DNA of 64,000 nt from Selaginella moellendorffii (taxonomy: Eukaryota > Streptophyta > Lycopodiopsida > Selaginellales > Selaginellaceae). The DNA lies in NCBI RefSeq assembly GCF_000143415.4, contig NW_003314291.1, positions 835,650 to 899,649 of the forward strand, written 5' to 3'. Positions 33,145 to 42,835 of this stretch are shown here, in pieces. The notes under the pieces were generated by a model that was not told where the DNA came from, did not search any database, and saw nothing but the letters and a program-made list of their open reading frames with translations. Numbering within the stretch: the first letter of the stretch is position 1; each line of letters starts with the position of its first letter. Made by a program: the position numbers and the translations under genes.

Positions 33145-34898
33145 CTAATGGACAACTTGGCCTTGGAGAGCCACTGGTACACCGTTTGTAGCTCTTGCAT
33201 TCTCCACACTTCTTGTCACATTCCAAATATTTTCCTAAAAAAAAGAAAAAAACCTGTTAGAGGTCCCTGTACTGGATCTGAAAGAGGAATACCTTCCAAA
33301 CCGCCAGCTTCGCCCGGAGCTCCTTCCATTGCGTGGGGCCGAACACCCTCTCCGTGCAGCGGCTGCATTCGAAAAATCTGTGTAGTCAGTCCGCTGTAGC
33401 AATCACTAAAAAAGTGACCTTATGACAACATGTTGATGCATTTGATCCATTTTTGCATCCAACATCTTCGTTGCTATTCCCTTGACGATCCAATATTCGA
33501 CTTCATCATCTCCGACCTGGCGGGTTTCGTTTCGTACTGATTTCATTCGACAAGAAAAGGACAAAGGAAAAAAAATGCTTACCTTTAATGCATCCTTGAT
33601 CGTTACATAAGGGATTTCCCGCGAGGCTTTGGAGGCAAGCCCGGCCAGTGACATAAGTCGCATCTTTGTGATGCACTCCTCATGCACCAATCCTGCGCAT
33701 GCCGCCTAGTAAGAACAAATACGTGACCAAGGCTGAATCATACCGTAGTTTTTAAACAGATTTGGATTGGAGGCTTGAAACTCTAGATATGCATCCAGGC
33801 GAGAAGTCAAAAAGATCTCAAGAAGCCGATAAACTGGGGCATACTTGGAATCCTTTTCAAGCTGACAAACAGCTGCCATGTCTAGCAGGTCACACTGAAA
33901 CACCAAAGTTTAGAGAAAGGAGATGAGACGGAGTAGTAAGAGAAAACCTGGAACATGTCTGGTGCTTTCACAAACTCGATGATTGCTCTCACAGCTTCCT
34001 CCTTCGCTTCTCCAAGGGTCTGATTGTCCTCTCCAGAAAATGTAGCCAGGTACTTCAGCAAGAAGCTGAAAGAGTCTTTTGCAGAGCTGCAAAACAGAAA
34101 CGCGTTTGAGGAGAAAATGAGCTTAGAACGAAGTGCCAGTGTCATACCTTTTACCGTCTTTCAAGATATTCGTGATGGCAAGAAACAGTTTTCTCTTCTC
34201 TGCCTTGGCGATGTTCCACTCTTTTAAGAACGCATCCATCCGCTTGAAAGACGGGGTCACCATCTCTGTGACTTTTCCATTAACAGCAAAATCCACAGCT
34301 CTCTTGAATGTAAGGAAACGTCCATACGGATTGTCAAGAACGTTGTATAAGTTGAAAAGACTGTTCAAAGAAAAAAAAAACAAGAAAGAAGAAACCATTA
34401 GCACGAATGCTCTAATCGAACAGGAGCTTACATTCTCAAACGAAGTGCCGGCTTATCAGTTACATTCGGTGTAACTTTCGAAGCAATCTGATCAGCCATC
34501 GCGAGAGCCTCATCTGGACTCCTGGCCTTGGACACTAGATTCGTTATCACAGAGAACACAGCCTCGGAATCTAGACAGACAAAGGAAACTCCTTTTAACT
34601 CCAACAAAATACAAAGAAAGCTCAAACCTTTCTCGGGGGTGTTGCTCAAAACCATCTCCGACGACGTCAAGAGCAGCGACACAAGCTCCGACCACCGATT
34701 CTCCACGGCCAGATTCTCAGCCTCCTCGCAAATGCGGGAGATCTCAGCCTCCGCGACCTAGAGAAGAAATTTCCTGAGCCAGGAAGACAAAGATCAGCCA
34801 CTTACATCGGCGCCAGCTTTGGCCCACGCGACATCAGCTGTGAATCGCGCCACGGCGAGCACCGGATCCTCCTCGCCAGTCTCCACGAGCGTCGTCAT
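33145..34898 (-). CDS. EIF3M: Translation initiation factor eIF3 subunit M (PCI domain)
   Basis: About ten exons encode roughly 410 residues. The protein begins MTTLVETGEEDPVLAVARFT and runs through helical repeats: ENRWSELVSLLLTSSEMVL, VITNLVSKARSPDEALAMAD, LFNLYNVLDNPYGRFLTFKR, FLKEWNIAKAEKRKLFLAIT. It continues into the PCI domain: QCDLLDMAAVCQLEKDSKYA, LVHEECITKMRLMSLAGLAS, IPYVTIKDALKVGDDEVEYW, and SRCTERVFGPTQWKELRAKL. This order matches eIF3m, a scaffold subunit of the eIF3 complex on the 40S ribosome. The last exon (ENIWNVTRSVENARATNG...VVH) is less conserved than the rest, so the true terminus could differ. It is divergent from DCP1, with 156 bp between start codons. Confidence 0.93.
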
Positions 34899-35054
34899 GC
34901 TGGGCGACTAGGGCTAAAGTGAATATTCCTTTCCCATAAACCCTAGTTTTAAACCAGGGAATATGCCAAGGCAATGCGTCAGGGGTTCGATCCTCGTTAT
35001 GAAACCCTAAAATGGGGCTAGAGTAGAAGCAGGGATTTGGGGAGGGAGGGAGCG
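34899..35054. promoter_or_regulatory. Short divergent intergenic region, eIF3m / DCP1
   Basis: The two start codons point away from each other across 156 bp. Several aaccctag/aaaccctaa telo-box-like motifs occur here (near 34935-34945 and 35000-35010), which are common in promoters of plant translation genes. Confidence 0.5.
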
Positions 35055-36589
35055 ATGGCGATGGGGCAGAGCGCCAAACCAATGCCGCAGCTTGATCAGC
35101 AGAGCACCAAGGAGCTCAATCTCACTGTGCTCCAGCGCATGGACAAGCACGTCGAGGACATTCTCACCACCGCGGGTCACGTTACCTTCTACGAGTTCAG
35201 CATGGACCTCAATCAGTGGGTAAGGGCCTGGGCTTGGAATTCTGGGCGAGGGGTTTGGATCCTTTGCTGGATTTCGAGGCGCTAATGCTCGATCCTATCG
35301 TTATTCGCAGAGTCGAAAGGATGTAGAGGGGTCATTGTTCGTTGTGAAAAGGCAAGGATGGATCTTGTGGTGTGGTTTGTTTTTATTCTGTGCTCTTGGT
35401 GATCTAGGCGGATGCAGCCCAGGTTCCAGTTCATTGTCATGAATCGCAGAAGCACAGGTAAGAGTGATTGCAACTCTCTCTCTCTCTTTGTTTTTCTTAG
35501 ACGCTAAAAAACTCGTCCTTGCTGGATTTGTTTTGACGCGTTGGTGATTGTGCCTGTCAGAGAACTTGGTCGAGGATCTCCTCAGCAATTTCGAGTACGA
35601 GGTCCAGGTGCCTTACCTGCTCTACCGAAATGCAGCGCAGGAGGTTAACGGGATCTGGTTCTACAATCCACGGGAGTGTGAAGAAGTTGCCAAGTTATTC
35701 TCGAGGTTTGTTATTTGCTCTTTTTTTTTTTTCTCTTGAAACGCTGAAAGTCTGATTTTGGTGAGATCTACAGGATACTCAACGCCTTCTCGAAAATTCC
35801 TCCAAAGCCAAAGCTGATCAGCCAGCCGAGGTTGTAGTAGATCTCTTCTCATCTTCCTGACTGGATTTGACATGGTGTGCTTACTGAAGCGTGCAGTAAT
35901 GAATTTCAAGAGCTAGAGGCAGTTCCGACAGCGGCCATTGTGGAGGGACCACTGGAACCAGCAAGCGCCGTTCCAGAAGAACCACTGGAGCGGTTTTTTA
36001 ACGTAAGCCCATCTTCCACTCTCACATCTAACAAACATTTCTGTCTCTTTTTTTTTTTGTTTTCTGCTTTACAGAATGCTTTACAGCTGAATGTGGATCC
36101 TCCACCACCATCTTCTCGGCCTCCAGTCGCGACAGTTCCCATTATCCGTTCGACCGTGCCACCATCTTCCAATGTAGCACCCGTCGTTCCACCCCCGGTC
36201 GCGAGCGTCCCAGCCATTACGACTGTGACTCCAGAGCCAGCCGAAGGAACTCCCGTTTTGGTGAAGCCATCCTTCTTCATGACGCCTCCAGCGTCCACGG
36301 TTCTCGCTCCTCCTCCTCCTCCTGTTCTTCAACCATCGCATGGTGCGCCTTTTCTCCAACCATTTCCACCGCCAGCTCCACCTCCATCGCTTGCTCCAGT
36401 TTCCGCGACTTTGATCACGAGGGAGGGAGTTCGGGATGCGCTCTCGCGGCTCGTTCAGGTAGATTAAAGTTGTCTTTGTTTGTTGATGGTGTTCTTACTT
36501 TTTTGTTTTGGTTTTGGTCTTTGTTTGAGCAGACTGATCAGTTTATCGACCTGATATACCGTGAGATGCTCAATGCACACACCAAGTAG
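35055..36589 (+). CDS. DCP1: mRNA-decapping enzyme subunit DCP1
   Basis: About eight exons encode a DCP1 homologue. DCP1 activates DCP2, which removes the mRNA cap in P-bodies. The N-terminal EVH1-like domain reads ELNLTVLQRMDKHVEDILTT, GHVTFYEFSMDLNQW, SRKDVEGSLFVVKR, RMQPRFQFIVMNRRSTENLV, YEVQVPYLLYRNA and GIWFYNPRECEEVAKLFSRI. A Pro-rich middle follows, with PPPPSSRPPVATVPII and PAPPPSLAPV, and the C-terminal trimerisation helix TREGVRDALSRLVQTDQFID ending REMLNAHTK. The last intron splits LVQ|TDQ. The ATG at 35055 (MAMGQSAKPMPQLDQQ) is the first in frame. Plant DCP1 proteins have this same layout. Confidence 0.94.
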
Positions 36590-36699
36590 TGTGCCGTATG
36601 GTTTGTGTTTATATATGTGTATTCTGCTTGTTCAATTTTCCCTGTTAAGATTATCCTACCTGTTTCCTTTCTTCTTCTCGTTCTTTGTACAATGCACAA

Positions 36700-37283
36700 T
36701 GTCTCGAGTGCCGTGTCCTCGTCCCTTGACAAAGCGGGAACAGGTACATTCTCAAAGTAAAGTAAACAGACTTTAGAAGTTGCTAACAAGCGTTTCTTCC
36801 TCGCAGTTTAGAGCTACAATGCGTGAAAGGAGAGCGAGGAGCCTAACGAAAGAAAGATCGCAAAGAGAAAAAGTCGCAAGGATTTCAGGTGAGCAAAGTA
36901 GCTCCTAGGGGAAGCATTTTCTCGCGGAGTTTTTTGACTGCTAATGGACAGGGAGAAAGCGCCGAGTGCAAGGATCTAGGCCGTTGCTTTGGTGGGGGTG
37001 GCTATGGAGGAGGAGGAGGAGAGCGCAATATTTAGCGAAGAAAAGGCAAGAGCACATGCCGTCTCTTTGTTTGTTGCTCCTGACACTGTACATTGATCTG
37101 TCCCCTTCAGATTCGAAAGCGGTGGTGGGATGGATCCAAATCCGCTCGCTCTTTGGCAGGGAAAACGCAAAAAAAAAACGACACTTTCCAGTCGAGCGAC
37201 CCCGCAAAATCCACCAACGTCGTTCGTTGCGCTCCAGCCAGCCTCGGATCTACCAAAGAATCAGCTACATGATCACGAGATGA
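36700..37283 (+). other. Possible small spliced Arg-rich gene or DCP1 3'-UTR exons
   Basis: Three exon-like pieces with good borders follow DCP1: from the ATG at 36698 to 36741 (donor gtacat), 36809-36888 (donor gtgagc), and from 36952 onward. Joined, they give MSRVPCPRPLTKREQ, then FRATMRERRARSLTKERSQR, then GRKRRVQGSRP with an Arg run, open to 37283. The composition is extreme and the product resembles no family I know, so spliced 3'-UTR sequence is as likely. Confidence 0.22.
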
Positions 37284-37576
37284 TCGAAGAGAGAAGATAA
37301 CGATTCGAGCGCTGCGAATCTCTGATGGGGCCGGAAAATTGTCCTTTTTTCTCTCGCTCAATTATACTGCGCAATTCATGGCGCGTTTTGGACCAACTTT
37401 TATTCACATTGAAAGATTGCTCGCTGTCGCCATGATCACAGAAGCTCTCGCCATGATCATAGAAACGGTAGCAAAGGAAACTAAAAGAGGCTCTATCGTT
37501 TTGAATTGTGGCTGCTAGAAGCTATAGAACACAGCCCCCGTGCCCGATCGATCGCGATCCCGCTCGAACCAGCGGG

Positions 37577-38131
37577 TCACCAGAGCACCCAATTCAGAGC
37601 TGCAGCGACCCACAAGCCCAGAATCGCGAAACTCGCCAGGGAGCTCGCGGGAATTGGCGGCGGCGTGGAGGAGGAGTAGCCATTCTGGACCTTGATGTAG
37701 GCGGTGATGGTGTCGCGGCTGCGCACGGGGATGAAGGGGATGCTCTGGACGGGAATGTAGTCGTGGTACTGGTAGCAGGAGGAGGTGGGCGCATCAAACA
37801 CGACCGCGGAGCAGGAGCAATCGTTGGTGCACGAGTCGAGGCAGTCGGCGGGCGAGCAAACCGTTGGAGCCTTGGAGGTGATGTTGAAGTACGTGACATA
37901 GGCGATGTGGAGATACGTGAAGGCCTTGCCGGTGTCGAAGATGCACGAGTAATTGTGATCCCATTTCCCCTCCAGCGACACCCCTGCTGCGGCTGGACTC
38001 GCGGATTTGCTGCTTGGTTCTTCCGGGAGGATCCTCGCCTGACTCAGAGCTCTTCCAGAGGCTTGGAGCGCCGAGAATTTCCAGAGGATGAGAAGGGAGA
38101 GGAAGAATTTCGATCTGGCGGTGGTGGTCAT
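37577..38131 (-). CDS. Small secreted Cys-rich PAN-like protein, probable GPI anchor
   Basis: A single exon of 184 residues. It starts with a signal peptide (SKFFLSLLILWKFSALQASG) and ends with a hydrophobic tail (SLASFAILGLWVAAALNWVL) preceded by small residues (SSSTPPPIPASS), the pattern of a GPI-anchored cell-surface protein. The core has CSPADCLDSCTNDCSCSAVV then CYQYHDYIPVQSI, resembling the cysteine spacing of PAN/apple domains in S-locus-type plant receptors. Six to eight cysteines could form the disulfides. No kinase domain is present, so it is not a receptor kinase. Function is unknown; the domain call is by cysteine pattern only. Confidence 0.7.
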   Translation of the reverse strand: MTTTARSKFFLSLLILWKFSALQASGRALSQARILPEEPSSKSASPAAAGVSLEGKWDHNYSCIFDTGKAFTYLHIAYVTYFNITSKAPTVCSPADCLDSCTNDCSCSAVVFDAPTSSCYQYHDYIPVQSIPFIPVRSRDTITAYIKVQNGYSSSTPPPIPASSLASFAILGLWVAAALNWVLW

Positions 38132-39494
38132 GGATGGATCTTTGGTGTGATCTATCTACACTTGTCACTACTGCTTGGAGTGTTTCTATCTATCCGTGCG
38201 AGGAGAAGAGAAATTCTCACGCTATTCTTGCAATTGACGTCGCCATTCGAGGGAGGGAGAGCGAGAGAGGAGAAGGGGGCAGGAAAAATTCAAGCGATGG
38301 CAGAGGGGTGTAGGTAATGCCCGATTTGAGGAAACGATTAGAAAATAAATTTAATCAAGTGGAAAACGTACGTAGAAAATGGCCGTTGCTTTTTATGAAT
38401 GGATGACGTGTACAAGGATGTACAACGTGGAGTCCATGTCACTGCACCTGTCACCACGCGGAGATTTAGTCTGCATCTTCGCCAACTTTTCAATTTCAAT
38501 TCTTTTCACCTTATCATGCCCATTAAAAAAGAAAAGCTTCTTCTTCTTTGTTGGCAGCATCCTGTTCTGTGCAAATCTGGAGAGCAAGCAAGTATTTCAT
38601 GTTTACCTCCACAGTGCTCCATCCCTCTCCTACACAATAAACAGCAGAATTAACCACCACTTAGAAACAATTGCAAAGATCATTACCAAGATATATAATT
38701 CATACCACCCAAAAAGTGCAAACAGTCTAACTTGCCCCTATTTGCCAATGTGCTTACAGAATATCTTGGCTTTCATAGTCAAGTTCTTTTAGAGTACGTA
38801 GAAGTAACTATATAGGGGAGGTTAGGCAAATCCAAGGCTACCCAACTCACTGGTCTAATCCATTTATGTTAAAAGCTTAGTAATCAATTTCTAGGTTGAG
38901 TCATGAATATAAAAATTTTGTGAGGTTTGAGAATCTTGTATCTGTATATATTTAATGGTGAAATGCAATTATGTGTTATCAAAGTGTGGCATGACACCTT
39001 AGCAATAGAGCACTTTAGTATCCAAAAGATATTAGAATTGGTTTAACAATAATTTTGATAACCCCATATGCTCAAATATGTTGAAAACTTTGTTTATACC
39101 TATGATATATGTCAGGAAATTAAAATGTCGTGATATGCTTCAAACTAAAATGTTGTGACATGTTTTTTTTGTCTTGTCCAACCTTTTCCTTTTAATCTAA
39201 GGACTTAGATCTTTCACCTTCTTGAGGATTTAACATTGTTTTTATTGTGGTTATTCTTGTTATGGCCAACTCATTTTTCAAAATCTTTCTGAGGATTTGA
39301 TAAAGTTTTTTGTTGTGGTTGACTAGTCTAAAATGGCACATTTTCTTGCCATGTCATAAAACAATTGATAGAGAACAACTAGTTTAACTTATTTATAAAA
39401 AGATCATAAGTACTACAAATCCAATACCAAAGGTAAGCAAAACTCTCTTCCTTGATCACTTGGAAAAGTGATTTTTGGATTTGCTTCACGATCA
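38132..39494. other. AT-rich intergenic region, no gene seen
   Basis: From about 38340 to 39480 the DNA is AT-rich, with no supported coding frame or RNA. Short near-duplicates (cttcttgaggattt / tctttctgaggattt near 39218 and 39285) suggest old repeats. Base composition resembles the block at 2540-3400. Confidence 0.5.
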
Positions 39495-39690
39495 ATGGCC
39501 ACACTTCAATCTGGTGCTCATCATGAATATGGGTGGAATGGGCAACGTTGTGAGCAATCTCAATGGCTAGGCACTCTCCTTCCACATCACCACCACTGAT
39601 GGCAAGATTCTCATTGCCTACAATGCTGTGTCTGGGAACTGGCAATGGAGAACTTACACAGGCAACATCGCCTCAATGCAATCCTGTCCC
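39495..39690 (+). pseudogene. Expansin C-terminal relic
   Basis: One plus frame reads HFNLVLIMNMGGMGNVVSNL, a stop codon (TAG), then SFHITTTDGKILIAYNAVSG and NWQWRTYTGN. This matches the order of the expansin cellulose-binding domain: YFNLVL.NVGG.G.V, then SF.VT.SDG......N.....NWQ...T. The segment normally lying between the two parts (GWI.M.RNWGQNW) is deleted. It is therefore an isolated, broken fragment of a wall-loosening protein gene. Confidence 0.65.
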
Positions 39691-40130
39691 TTGCCAGCAT
39701 CAAGTGGAAGATCACTAGCACTTTCTCAAGATGCCCAGCACGGGCAAATATGGCGAACAATGCGGTCTAGAAGACAAGATTGTGCTGAGGCATCAGGTCG
39801 AACAAAGAGTTGGACTCTCGTAGCTCTCCGTGATGCGTGCTCGCCGTCAAGACTGCGTTCCAGGAGACCAGGTTGCGATCAGGCACGGCATAGAAGATCT
39901 CTTTGAAATTTACAAGATACCCCTTAGCGGCAAGTGCTGTAACCACTGTGTTCCACACGAAGAGATCGTGCTCCAGCACGCGATCAAAACAATTTTGTGC
40001 TTCGGAGAATTTCCCACATTGACAGTACGCAGCTAGCATTGCATTCCACGAAACAATGTTCCTCTGCGGCATATCATTTTTGCTTCTGCTGTGGTTGGCA
40101 TATGCTGCAAAGATGGCGGTCCACGACAAC
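39665..40130 (-). pseudogene. PPR pseudogene fragment, minus strand
   Basis: Read from 40130 leftward, the frame has LSWTAIFAAYANHSRSKNDM, PQRNIVSWNAMLAAYCQCGK, VLEHDLFVWNTVVTALAAKG and VPDRNLVSWNAVLTASTHHG. Then MPQHNLVF is followed by TAG where the family has Trp (TGG), and the frame continues with TALFAIFARAGHLEKVLVIF. This single-base nonsense change plus lack of start and end mark it as a pseudogene of the MP-type PPR subfamily. Confidence 0.75.
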
Positions 40131-40894
40131 TGAGGAATCCAAGCGCTTGTTTGATTCCATGCCGCAGCGCGATCATGTCTCCTGGAATGCGGTGCTCGGG
40201 GCCTACGCCCATAATGGCCACTGGGACGAGGCCGTGGCGCGCTTCTCCGCCATGCCCGCTCTGCGAGTACGGTCATCGCGGCATGATCCACCACGCGAGC
40301 GATGCTGAGCACCTATGCCCGTAACGGGAATCTTGATGAGGCTTGGCATATCTTTGACTGGATGCCGGAACGCGATGTTTTTTTCCTGAACTCAATCCTC
40401 TCAGCAAATGCCCAAATCGGGCATCTGGAACATACGAAGTTTCTGTTTGATACAGAAATTTGTTTATTAAAGGCCAGATAAAGATCCGATTGCCTGGAAC
40501 GCGATGATTTCGGCCTATGCGCATAAAGCGCGGTGGATCTGTATGGTGCGATCAAGGTTGAAGAGGAGAGACCGGGCGATCGTTGCTTCACCTTGGTTCT
40601 TCTCGTGTGTGGACGCACTGGAACAGTTTGGGGTGGCTTCGTTGCTTCGCGGAGATGGTGGTCGATTATGGGATCGTTGCAAACAAGCTCCAGTACCGAT
40701 GTATGATCGATCTCTTGAGCAGGGCCGGGCATCTGAGAGAGGCGGAGGAGCGTATCGCAAGCATGCCATTCGAGGCGGAGGTGATGGACTGGCGATGTTT
40801 GCTGGGTGCATCGACGAGCTACAGCAATTTGGAACATGGTGCTCACGCAGCTAAGGCTCTCTTGGGTGGCCAAAACGACCTCCTTGCGCGGTGA
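40130..40894 (+). pseudogene. PPR pseudogene fragment, plus strand
   Basis: Plus frames hold KRLFDSMPQRDHVSWNAVLG and GHWDEAVARFSAMPA, then in another frame STYARNGNLDEAWHIFDWMP and ERDVFFLNSILSANAQIGHL, a stop, then AYAHKARW, and finally MIDLLSRAGHLREAEERIAS and MPFEAEVMDWRCLLGAS. At least two frameshifts and a stop separate the pieces. The end corresponds to the E-domain entry of PPR proteins. It starts where the opposite-strand fragment starts, so the two lie head to head around 40130. Confidence 0.75.
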
Positions 40895-40966
40895 AAGATG
40901 GAGCGCCCAGGAAAAGTATGATCTTCTCGAAGAGTAGAAGGTTGGCTGAGAGTTTGCAATGAGGCG

Positions 40967-42511
40967 ATGGTTGCTCTAGCTCTAAGAACTGGATCGCCCT
41001 GCTGTTCCGGCCCCGACCTCGACGATTCGAGGGCGAGATATCGCTCCAACTTGCTGATTCACAGGTATGGGAAGCTTGGAAACCTGGAGCTTGCGCGCGA
41101 GGCTTTTGAGGCCATCAAGCATCCCAATGTTTTCTCGTGGAACCTTTTCATCGCGGCGTGTATTGACAATGGGAACTTGCGGGAAGCAAGAGAGGTGTTT
41201 GACAGGATGCCTGCGACGGACAAGGACATTGTGTCCTGGAACACAATGCTGCGTGGGCATTTCCAGCTCGGTAACCTTCGTGAAGCTATGGCGGTGTTTC
41301 AAAAGATGCCGGAGAGGGACGTCGTTTCGTGGACTACTGTTCTTGCTGCAAATGCCCAAGAAGGGCATTTTGACGTTTCAATCGCCTTGTTTAATACGAT
41401 GCCCGTACGTAGCGTGGTCAGCTGGAATACTCTTTTGCAAGCGTACACATTGTTCAAAAAGATGGAAGAGGCTCGCGATTTGTTTTTCTGCATGCCTTAC
41501 CGAGATGTTTCAACGTGGAACACAATGATAGCTGGAAATGCCGTAGCGGGGCATTGTGCTGAGGCTCAAACATGCTTTAAATCCATGCCAGAGATGGACG
41601 TGGTTTCTTTCACGGCAATGATGAAGGCCTTTGGCGAGGCTGGGGACTTGCAAGGAGCGCAAAAAGTATTTGATTCCTCTCCCGCAAAGAACATCGTGTG
41701 CTGGAGCGCCATGGTAACCGCGTATGCCCAGCGTGGGCATCTGGAAGATGCTAAGTGCCTGTTTGACAGGATGCCCGAATGGAACACGGTGGCCTGCTCG
41801 GCCTTGATCTCGGCCTACGGCCAACAGTTCCATCTCGAGGCAGCCACGCAGGTGTTCTTCGAATACATGGCTGAGTGGAGCACGGTTTCCTGCAATGCTC
41901 TCTTGACCGCTTACTCCAAAAGCCGCCACCTCGAGGCAGCCATAGCGATGTTCGACGCCATAGCCTACCGTAATGTGGGATCCTGGAACTCGCTGCTCGC
42001 AGCCTACGCCGATAACGGGAGTCTCGAGAACTCAGCGAAGGTATTTGCAATGATCCCCGACCGCGATCCCGTGTCCTGGAGCTCCATGATCACAGCCTAC
42101 GCTCGATCCGGGCGCTGCAACGAAGCCACCCAAACCACCCAGCTGATGCAGCTCCAAGGCTTGGCGCTGGACAGCATCGCATTCCTGGGCATCCTCAACG
42201 CTTGCAAGCAACGGGGGCTCTTGCGGGAGGCTTACTCGTACCTGGGGCTCATGGTGGCGGAGCACGGCATGGAAGCGTCGGCGGAGCACTATGGAGCGGT
42301 CGTCGACGCCCTCGCCGGATCGGGGCTCTTGGGCTGCGCCGAGGAGCTCGCCGCCAGCCTGCCGCTGGGATTGGACGCCGCCGGGTGCGCGTCACTGCTG
42401 GGAGCTTGCCGGATCCACTGGGACGTGAGCCTTGGAAGGCGGGTTGCGCGAAGGATGAGCTCCAGCAGCCCCGCGCTCTACGTAACACTCTCCAATGCAT
42501 ATAGCAGCTGA
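40967..42511 (+). CDS. PPR protein, MP-type subfamily
   Basis: A single exon of 514 residues with about thirteen short repeats of the form AREVFDRMP..DIVSWNTMLRG, AKCLFDRMPEWNTVACSALI and NVGSWNSLLAAYADNGSLEN. Near the C-terminus come AEHYGAVVDALAGSGLLGCA and AGCASLLGACRIHWDVSLGR, then PALYVTLSNAYSS, which is the start of an E domain; no DYW follows. Start is the ATG at 40967 (MVALALRTGSPCC). No clear transit peptide. The last third of the gene is far GC-richer than the first. It is the intact relative of the pseudogenes at 6035, 39665 and 40130. Likely role: organellar RNA binding. Confidence 0.9.
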   Translation: MVALALRTGSPCCSGPDLDDSRARYRSNLLIHRYGKLGNLELAREAFEAIKHPNVFSWNLFIAACIDNGNLREAREVFDRMPATDKDIVSWNTMLRGHFQLGNLREAMAVFQKMPERDVVSWTTVLAANAQEGHFDVSIALFNTMPVRSVVSWNTLLQAYTLFKKMEEARDLFFCMPYRDVSTWNTMIAGNAVAGHCAEAQTCFKSMPEMDVVSFTAMMKAFGEAGDLQGAQKVFDSSPAKNIVCWSAMVTAYAQRGHLEDAKCLFDRMPEWNTVACSALISAYGQQFHLEAATQVFFEYMAEWSTVSCNALLTAYSKSRHLEAAIAMFDAIAYRNVGSWNSLLAAYADNGSLENSAKVFAMIPDRDPVSWSSMITAYARSGRCNEATQTTQLMQLQGLALDSIAFLGILNACKQRGLLREAYSYLGLMVAEHGMEASAEHYGAVVDALAGSGLLGCAEELAASLPLGLDAAGCASLLGACRIHWDVSLGRRVARRMSSSSPALYVTLSNAYSS

Positions 42512-42835
42512 AAATCTCCGCTTGTCAAAAGGCTTGAGCGAGAGGGATTTCTGCTAGTGCTGGTGGTGATAGTGGTGGAGTGAGAGTGAGAGTTTTGCTT
42601 CTTCTTGAGCGCCTCCGCCGCCAAAAAAAAAAAAACAAAAAAAAAATGGTGGATGTGTCCCAGAAATCTACGCGACCTTGCTTCATCAAGCAAATGCCCA
42701 AACACATCAAGGATTGACTTATTCCCTGAGGATGAGGAGCACCAACTGTTTAGCCGGCAATTCTTAGCTCGAGCATCTCTTCTCTATCGTTTTGCCCTAT
42801 AAATTTCTATTCTCATAGTCGGCGGCGCGCCGACT

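Noticed and set aside
35906-36298. Gly-rich minus ORF of 130 codons
   Set aside because: Antisense of the Pro-rich middle of DCP1.
37508-38317. 269-codon plus ORF
   Set aside because: Antisense of the small GPI-type gene, whose signal peptide, cysteines and anchor signal on the minus strand are convincing; this frame has no such features.
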